From positions 1 to 10,804 of the forward strand of contig JANYKP010000252.1 in NCBI GenBank assembly GCA_025358195.1: 10,804 nucleotides of DNA, written 5' to 3'. The stretch comes from Cyclobacteriaceae bacterium. Its GTDB lineage: Bacteria > Bacteroidota > Bacteroidia > Cytophagales > Cyclobacteriaceae. Positions within the stretch are counted from its first letter, which is position 1. Each line of letters begins with the position of its first letter. Shown here in pieces: positions 4,604-10,804 of this stretch. The notes under the pieces are model-generated. The model saw nothing but the letters and a program-made list of their open reading frames with translations, had not been told where the DNA came from and did no database searches. A program made the translations under genes and the position numbers.

Positions 4604-7600
4604 TTAATCTTGTAACTGTTTTATCTGTTCCGTACGACTGCCCGCAGTGGATAGCCTGATTTGTACTTTATGATCGCGTCCGTCATCAATCAGTTGAATC
4701 GCTTTCCCGGTTTGATCAATACCATCCACGGTTATGGTTGAATCTTTTTTACCAGACGTTAAAAGTACTTCAATGTGATAGTTCGCGGCAGCATACCGGT
4801 AATTGATTTCAAACGACTTCCACGTGTCGGGTACACAGGGGTTCACATATAAGTTTGTTCCTTCACGCCTCACCCCGAGAAATGATTCCAGTATCAACTG
4901 ATACATCCACCCGGCAGATCCGGTGTACCATGTCCACCCACCCCGGCCAATGTGGGGCGACACGCCATACACATCTGCTGCCATGACATAGGGTTCGGTT
5001 TTATAGATCGCAATTTTGTCGGCCGATTTGCCGTGATTGATGGGATTGATCATGTTTAATAACTCCCACGTCCTTTTGTGATTGCCCAATTTGGCAACGG
5101 CCATGACCATCCAGATCGCGGCATGCGAATATTGACCCCCGTTCTCACGAACGCCAGGTACATATCCTTTTATATAACCCGGATCTCTTTCAGAATTATT
5201 GAAAGGCGGATCGAGAAGCCGGATCAGCGAATTTCTCCGATCCACCAGGTATGCATCAGCCGATTCCATAGCCTGATATGCCCGGTCAGGATCGCCTGCT
5301 CCGGACAGCACGGCCCAGCTTTGGGAGATGGAATCAATTTTGCATTCACTATTGCTGGCGGATCCAAGCGCTGATCCATCGTCAAAATAGGCGCGCCGGT
5401 ACCATTCCCCATCCCAGGCATTGGTATCGATCATGATTTTTAACTCGTCGGCCTGCTGCTGGCACGTTTCAACAAACGCATCATCATTCATAATTTTTGC
5501 CAATGGCTCAAACCGTTTCAAAACATCATACAGGAAAAATCCAAGCCAAACGCTCTCGCCCTGCCCGTTGATGCCCACTTTATTCATTCCATCATTCCAG
5601 TCACCGGACCCCATGAAAGGCAATCCGTGAACGCCGAAGCGGAGAGATCGCCCTATGGCACGCTTGCAGTGGTCGTATAATGTGGATTTTTGTTCAGTGG
5701 TTACCGGTAAGTCATAATTTGATTCTTCATGAGCATGTAACTCACGCCCTTCAATGAAGGATATCAGTTCCGATAGAATTGTAAAATCGTGCGTATGTGA
5801 AACATACCGTGACGTAGTAAATGCCAGCCATAATAAATCATCGGAGCATAGGGTTCTTACGCCTCGGCCCTGAGGAGGATGCCACCAATGTTGTACATCA
5901 CCTTCCTTGAATTGACGTGATGCTGAAAGAAGGATTTGGTCACGTGTCAACGCAGGCACCGCATGCATAACGGCAATGGTATCTTGAAGTTGGTCCCTGA
6001 ATCCGAACGCACCTCCGGATTGATAAAATCCACTTCGTCCCCACAGTCTGCAGGAGATCACCTGATAGAGCAGCCATCCGTTGGTTAAAATTGAAAGAGA
6101 AGCATCCGGCGTTTTGACCTGGACCGCTCCGAGTGTAACCATCCAAAATTTCCTGACATTTTTAAGGGATTCTTCTGCAGCATCCTTGCTGCTAAACTGA
6201 CGAATGAGATTCCGCATTTCCATGGAGTCTTTGGAGGCACCCATTCTGAAAATTATTTCCCTTTCCTGGCCGGTATTCAAAACAAAAGGAACTTGGATAG
6301 CTGAGCAAGGATCGTAACCTGCACCTTGCTTGCCTGAAAGGCGCAGCTTTCTCATGGCCTCTGGTTTTTCAAGCGTGCCGTTTCGCCCGATAAATTCATT
6401 CCGGTCAGTTGTGAAATTGAATTTGGCGCTGTCCACATTTAAAAATACCGCGCGATTCGGAAATTCAGAATTGTAGGGATTCCGGGTTATAAGAGTACCT
6501 GCTTCCCCATCAAATTCCGTAACAATATGCATGGCAGACACGGACCTGGAAACGCCGAGCACCCATTCTACATAACCGGTTGCCGTAAGCGTCCGCGTGC
6601 GTCCTGAAAGGTTACGGATTTTTAAAATGGTGAATTTTATTTGTGCTTCGCGATCAACATAGATCCAAAGTTCGGAATGAATTCCGTCCTCACGACATTC
6701 AAATACAGTATAACCAAATCCGTGACGGGTTTGGTAAGAAGCATTTCCCTTTGCAGGAAAAGGTGTCGGTGACCAAAAATGCCCGCTTTCTTCATCCCGG
6801 ATGTAGTAAGCTTCACCACAATTATCTGTAACGGGATCGTTATTCCAGGGTGTAAGACGGAACTCATGAGCATTTTCAGACCAGGTATACGAAGGACCGC
6901 TTTCCGTCACGATGGTTCCAAAGTTTTGGTTAGCAATTACATTGATCCATGGAAGGGGAGTAGTTCCTTTTTCTTTGTTCGTGATGATATATTCATTTCC
7001 ATCGGCAGAGAAGCCCCCGTACCCATTATAAAACTGCAATTCCTGATCTGGCATATTTTTTACGGAAGGATTCTCATATCGCTTACTCTGAACCAGTAAT
7101 GGTATGGTCTGCGCGGGGATTGTTCTTCTGTTCAAATGATCGAACAACGTTCCATTCTTATCGGAGATGATAACCCGTGCTACCGATTGCAGTAAGATCC
7201 TGTCTTCCGTGGATATCTGATCTGTTAGTCTTACAATAATGCTGCCCTGCCGGCCGGTAGGATTGATCCCAATTCCTGCAGCTATGAGACTTTGAATTTG
7301 ATCTTGTAACACCTGCCGGTAGCCGCTGTGATCTTCATTGATGATAACAAGATCCATCACCAGCCCCTTAAAAAGCCAATACGAACGAGCCTGCATGAGC
7401 TGCTTGATCAAAGTAATATTGGTAGAGTCTGAAACTTGTAAAAGAACAATGGGCAAATCTCCGGAGATGGAATGACTCCACAAGGACGATTGTCCTTTGC
7501 CATTCTTGATCAGGATATCCTTATGGGCACGTAATGCAGGATTGGAATAAATAACAGAACTGGCAATACGATTAAATAATTGTGCGTCCGCTTCGTTTGC

Positions 7601-10600
7601 ATTGATCTGTCGCAACACCACCTGGCTATGCGTCCAGGTTAATTCAAATGCACGATTCCTGAAATTACGGTCGTGGTATTTGTCTACCAGGTTTTGACAG
7701 CTTGTGCGACTTTCAGCAATACCCGTAACCATATCCAGTATGACGGACTCCTCCAAACCGATGGTAATTCGGTATTGAATGGCAATGATGGGATCGAGCA
7801 CGGAACCGGAAGAATCGGACATAGGCTCAGCCTGCTTCATCACCTGAGGATGGATTAAGTTGTTGCCCCGGCCAACGAATTTATAACGGTCTGTTTCATA
7901 TGAGATATGATCCGCTTCGTGGTCATCCAATTTCATCAGGTGAAACATCCAGTGCGGACTGTCCTCATCGGAGCGAGGGCGTCGGGTGCAAAGGATGGTA
8001 TTCTGATTCGCCAGTATTTCTGTTTGAACAAAAAGATTGCTGAAGGCAGGATGCGCATCGTCGGCCGCCGGCAAGGCAATCACCACCTCACCGTAACTTG
8101 TAATTTCAATTTTACGTTTTGATCGTGATCGGTTCGAAATGTGTACGCGCCGGATTTCGACATTATCCTCTGGTGATACGATGATTTCTGTATGTAATTC
8201 TATTCCGTTATCAATTCTTCGAAATTCGACGCGCCCCTGCGAGAATATCGCTTCGTAATGAGATGCCTCCTTTAAGGTCGGCTGGTGTGTAGTGGACCAA
8301 AAGTCTCCATTCTGCAAATCCCGGACATAACAAAAGGTGCCCCAATTATTACACGAAGTATCCTCCCGCCACCGCGTAAGCGCCAGATCTTTAAACCGGC
8401 TGTAGCCGCCGCCTGCGTTATTGACCATGACATGGTAACTACCATTCGACAACAGTTGTATCTCGGGATGAGGTGTATTCGGCGTGTTAATCACCCACAC
8501 TTCACTATTTTGAGAAGAATGCACGATTTCTTCAGCGTCTGCAGAAGTTGAATTAAATCCGATTGCTTTGGGCACACGTTCTTGTAAAAGAAGAAGTGCA
8601 GTTTGAAAATTTGGGTCGGCTTCAAATCTTTTTTGCATCCGCTGATCACAAAGAACGTAGGCCAATGATAGTAAACTCATACCTTGATGATGAACCATAA
8701 AAGAGTGGATCAATGCAGGAACCTTATTCCGGATCAATCGTGATGGCGTATAATCAATGGACTCGAAGAAACCATAGTTGCCTTCGAATCCTTTCGCTTT
8801 TAGTTTTGCAAGATTTTTACAAGCGGCCTCCGGGTCGATCATTAGTGCCATGACCGTGGCGTAGGGTGCAATCACCAGGTCAAGACCGAGTCCACGCTTG
8901 AAACTCAATTCGGGCACACCAAACGCCCGGTATTGATAACTCAGACTGGCGTCGACAATATTGTAACATGATTCTGAAATACCCCACGGGACGCCTTGCT
9001 GCTTTCCGTATTCAATTTGTCTTTTTACCGCTCCTTTGCAGGTTTCATCCAACAAGGTATTTTCATAGGTCGGCATAATTAAATTTGGCATGAGGTACTC
9101 AAACATGGAACCGCTCCAGGAAATCAGGACCGGCGTCCCTTCTGCGGTCATCAGGTTTCGACCCAACGCAAACCAACTGTCTTGCGGTATTTTTCCCTGC
9201 GCGATGGCGACAAATATTGCAAGCCGCGCTTCGGAAGCGAGTAAATCATAAAAGCCAGGATCGCGAAAGTGATCATCCGCATTGTAACCGATCGCGAGTA
9301 AATGCTGGGATTTATCATAGAGAAAGTCATACTCCAGATCGGCATACGCGGCGCACTGTGATGCTACTTTTTGGATTTCTATTATCCGGACCTTTGCCAA
9401 TTGACTCACCTCACGGAGCAATTTTTCAAAAGCTGAAAATTCTGTATGCTCTCCATCCGATACGCCAGGCTCATTTTTTATGTTAGCCAGATCGCTTAAT
9501 GTTGGAATCCCCTGAAACAGACTTAATGTTTTATATTTCTCCGGAACGGATTCATAGGTGATCAAGGCGGACACAAATGCCAGCTCTTCCTGCCATCCTT
9601 TAATTTGATTCTCCAGGGCATCGATCCATTCAGCAGTCTCATAGTTCGATTTTGCATCCGAATTCTTAATAAATCCAAGTAAACTGTTGGCGATCCCTGC
9701 AAGATTGTATTTGATATCCTTGAGAAGTACATTGTCTGTATTGCAAACCCCTTCGAATTCCTTTTGAAATTTTAAGAATGCCGGTTTATCTGCTGCTGTG
9801 ATTTTTTCGGCGAGGATACGCACCGTATCATGAAGTCCGTCCCAGAGGTTCTCCTTTATTATTTTTTGATGCGGGATTTCCAACATGCCTTGTTGTAGGG
9901 TGAGCATATTACCCGCCAAATTCCCACTGTCTACCGTGGAGATGTATTTGGGAGGAAGCGTTTTCAATGTTTGCGTATCATACCAATTATAAAAATGACC
10001 GCCGTAGCGTTCAAGTTTCTGAAGAGTACCCAGTGTATTGGATGTACGCTCTAAAAGCTGCGATGTAGTTAGGTATCCGAAATCATGCGCGGCCAGATTG
10101 GAAAGGAGTGAAATCCCAATATTGGTAGGCGACGTGCGGTGGGCAATCTTGACAATTGGATATTGTTGGAGGTTATCGGGAGGCAGCCAGTTTTCTGACT
10201 GATTAACAAAGGTTTCAAAGAAGGCCCAGGTCTTGCGTGAAAGTTCCCGTAGATATTTCTTTTGGTCGATGGATAGGGTTGATCGAAATGTTTGAATGGG
10301 GCGACTCACCCAGTACACAATGGCTGGCGATAACGCCCACAAAATCAGAAAGGGAGCTGCCAGATAAACAGCGGCTGGAAAATACGTGATCAGTGTGACA
10401 CCAGTGATTACACTCAGGGCAGGCGCAAACCACATCGTTGCATAGAGGCTAAAAAAATTCTCTTTGTTTGGTTGCAAGAGCCCGGAGGGACTCCATTCCA
10501 GCATGTTTTTCCGGACCAGAAACATTCTCCAAAGTGTACGGGAAATAGCGCCCAGGCTAATGAAGGCTTCGTACGGCAGGCAATTCAGCGTGAACATACT

Positions 10601-10804
10601 CTGCAGTATATTTCTGATCGTATTCTCGAAAACAATTTTCAGGTGGCGGGAAAATGTAATTTCCTTTGGTTTCTGGATCAGGCTCCACCCCGAAATACTG
10701 AGCGATGGAATTAATATGATAACCAGAACCCACATCGTCCAAAAAAACGATGACGATAGGACGGTCCAGCTTAATAAAAGAATCAATAAGAGGGCAACCG
10801 GAAT
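4604..10804 (-). CDS. Cyclic beta-1,2-glucan synthase, C-terminal two thirds (5'-truncated by window edge)
   Basis: The frame is open to the right edge and gives 2066 residues of a protein that is usually about 2800-2900 long, so the N-terminal GT84 glucosyltransferase part lies outside. Numbering here starts at the edge. Membrane segments lie at about 1-34, 116-141 and 144-165, with the family motif MLEW near 101. Next comes a linker (RYGGHFYNWYD, about 266-276; STVDSGNLAGN, about 289-299). A glycoamylase-like domain (about 486-742) is the part described as the cyclization domain, GH189; its conserved acidic motifs are FEY (E569), GISES (E611) and GFFES (E681). Two GH94-type sandwich domains follow (about 782-1250 and from about 1258). 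The GH94 barrel has FRDQLQD (1602-1608), CSDDLLWL (D1655), GDWNDG (D1735, candidate general acid) and GRGGWTWYTGSAGW (about 1952). All motifs are intact and the C-terminus is complete. Known homologues polymerise UDP-glucose at the inner membrane, trim the chain by phosphorolysis and close it into rings for export to the periplasm. Whether this one makes rings is inferred. Confidence 0.92.
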   Translation of the reverse strand: MPVALLLILLLSWTVLSSSFFWTMWVLVIILIPSLSISGWSLIQKPKEITFSRHLKIVFENTIRNILQSMFTLNCLPYEAFISLGAISRTLWRMFLVRKNMLEWSPSGLLQPNKENFFSLYATMWFAPALSVITGVTLITYFPAAVYLAAPFLILWALSPAIVYWVSRPIQTFRSTLSIDQKKYLRELSRKTWAFFETFVNQSENWLPPDNLQQYPIVKIAHRTSPTNIGISLLSNLAAHDFGYLTTSQLLERTSNTLGTLQKLERYGGHFYNWYDTQTLKTLPPKYISTVDSGNLAGNMLTLQQGMLEIPHQKIIKENLWDGLHDTVRILAEKITAADKPAFLKFQKEFEGVCNTDNVLLKDIKYNLAGIANSLLGFIKNSDAKSNYETAEWIDALENQIKGWQEELAFVSALITYESVPEKYKTLSLFQGIPTLSDLANIKNEPGVSDGEHTEFSAFEKLLREVSQLAKVRIIEIQKVASQCAAYADLEYDFLYDKSQHLLAIGYNADDHFRDPGFYDLLASEARLAIFVAIAQGKIPQDSWFALGRNLMTAEGTPVLISWSGSMFEYLMPNLIMPTYENTLLDETCKGAVKRQIEYGKQQGVPWGISESCYNIVDASLSYQYRAFGVPELSFKRGLGLDLVIAPYATVMALMIDPEAACKNLAKLKAKGFEGNYGFFESIDYTPSRLIRNKVPALIHSFMVHHQGMSLLSLAYVLCDQRMQKRFEADPNFQTALLLLQERVPKAIGFNSTSADAEEIVHSSQNSEVWVINTPNTPHPEIQLLSNGSYHVMVNNAGGGYSRFKDLALTRWREDTSCNNWGTFCYVRDLQNGDFWSTTHQPTLKEASHYEAIFSQGRVEFRRIDNGIELHTEIIVSPEDNVEIRRVHISNRSRSKRKIEITSYGEVVIALPAADDAHPAFSNLFVQTEILANQNTILCTRRPRSDEDSPHWMFHLMKLDDHEADHISYETDRYKFVGRGNNLIHPQVMKQAEPMSDSSGSVLDPIIAIQYRITIGLEESVILDMVTGIAESRTSCQNLVDKYHDRNFRNRAFELTWTHSQVVLRQINANEADAQLFNRIASSVIYSNPALRAHKDILIKNGKGQSSLWSHSISGDLPIVLLQVSDSTNITLIKQLMQARSYWLFKGLVMDLVIINEDHSGYRQVLQDQIQSLIAAGIGINPTGRQGSIIVRLTDQISTEDRILLQSVARVIISDKNGTLFDHLNRRTIPAQTIPLLVQSKRYENPSVKNMPDQELQFYNGYGGFSADGNEYIITNKEKGTTPLPWINVIANQNFGTIVTESGPSYTWSENAHEFRLTPWNNDPVTDNCGEAYYIRDEESGHFWSPTPFPAKGNASYQTRHGFGYTVFECREDGIHSELWIYVDREAQIKFTILKIRNLSGRTRTLTATGYVEWVLGVSRSVSAMHIVTEFDGEAGTLITRNPYNSEFPNRAVFLNVDSAKFNFTTDRNEFIGRNGTLEKPEAMRKLRLSGKQGAGYDPCSAIQVPFVLNTGQEREIIFRMGASKDSMEMRNLIRQFSSKDAAEESLKNVRKFWMVTLGAVQVKTPDASLSILTNGWLLYQVISCRLWGRSGFYQSGGAFGFRDQLQDTIAVMHAVPALTRDQILLSASRQFKEGDVQHWWHPPQGRGVRTLCSDDLLWLAFTTSRYVSHTHDFTILSELISFIEGRELHAHEESNYDLPVTTEQKSTLYDHCKRAIGRSLRFGVHGLPFMGSGDWNDGMNKVGINGQGESVWLGFFLYDVLKRFEPLAKIMNDDAFVETCQQQADELKIMIDTNAWDGEWYRRAYFDDGSALGSASNSECKIDSISQSWAVLSGAGDPDRAYQAMESADAYLVDRRNSLIRLLDPPFNNSERDPGYIKGYVPGVRENGGQYSHAAIWMVMAVAKLGNHKRTWELLNMINPINHGKSADKIAIYKTEPYVMAADVYGVSPHIGRGGWTWYTGSAGWMYQLILESFLGVRREGTNLYVNPCVPDTWKSFEINYRYAAANYHIEVLLTSGKKDSTITVDGIDQTGKAIQLIDDGRDHKVQIRLSTAGSRTEQIKQLQD

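Noticed and set aside
7000..8460. The two related GH94-type sandwich regions as a sign of recent gene fusion or duplication.
   Set aside because: The repeated domain is part of the normal architecture of cyclic beta-1,2-glucan synthases, and the two copies here are already strongly diverged.

Overview
The window looks like the chromosome of a Bacteroidota bacterium, probably of the Cytophagales/Chitinophagales type. The reasons are a PorT-like outer-membrane beta-barrel protein, two very short lmo0937-type membrane proteins, a remnant of an AsmA-like (DUF748) gene that in this phylum often sits beside them, a stand-alone Rcp1-like response regulator, and mostly weak Shine-Dalgarno sequences. 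This assignment comes from gene families only. There are no rRNA or tRNA genes, IS elements or CRISPR arrays.

Layout: positions 2-64 (+) hold the last 20 codons of a probable sensor histidine kinase. A 113-bp imperfect palindrome (93-205), able to fold into a three-way junction, separates it from a convergent outer-membrane beta-barrel gene (210-878, -). Next comes a minus-strand series: a small lmo0937-type protein (3178-3333), an AI-2E/PerM-type transporter (1979-3088) and a YihY/BrkB-type membrane protein (1035-1955). The last two are 23 bp apart and probably one operon. A possible terminator lies between the small gene and the transporter.

A 255-bp divergent intergenic region (3334-3588) carries tandem ATTACTT repeats, TTGGCA-type promoter-like boxes and a TGTGGAA dyad. 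To its right a plus-strand operon starts: a second lmo0937-type protein (3589-3735), a frameshifted and internally deleted DUF748/AsmA-like remnant (3738-4066) and a single-domain CheY-like response regulator (4063-4542). The remnant's stop overlaps the regulator's start as ATGA. A hairpin at 4567-4603 separates this operon from the convergent 3' end of a very large gene (4604-10804, -). That gene encodes the membrane, cyclization and GH94 phosphorylase parts of a cyclic beta-1,2-glucan synthase; its N-terminal GT84 part lies beyond the window edge.

Taken together the genes suggest envelope or osmotic stress adaptation: small stress-type membrane proteins, two polytopic membrane proteins, an outer-membrane barrel, two-component parts and an enzyme making osmoregulated-type glucans. 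This functional link is inference from gene families and neighbourhood. No undescribed multi-gene system is clearly visible. The least explained items are the three-way-junction palindrome, the decayed DUF748 gene that keeps its overlap with the response regulator, and the repeat-rich divergent promoter region.
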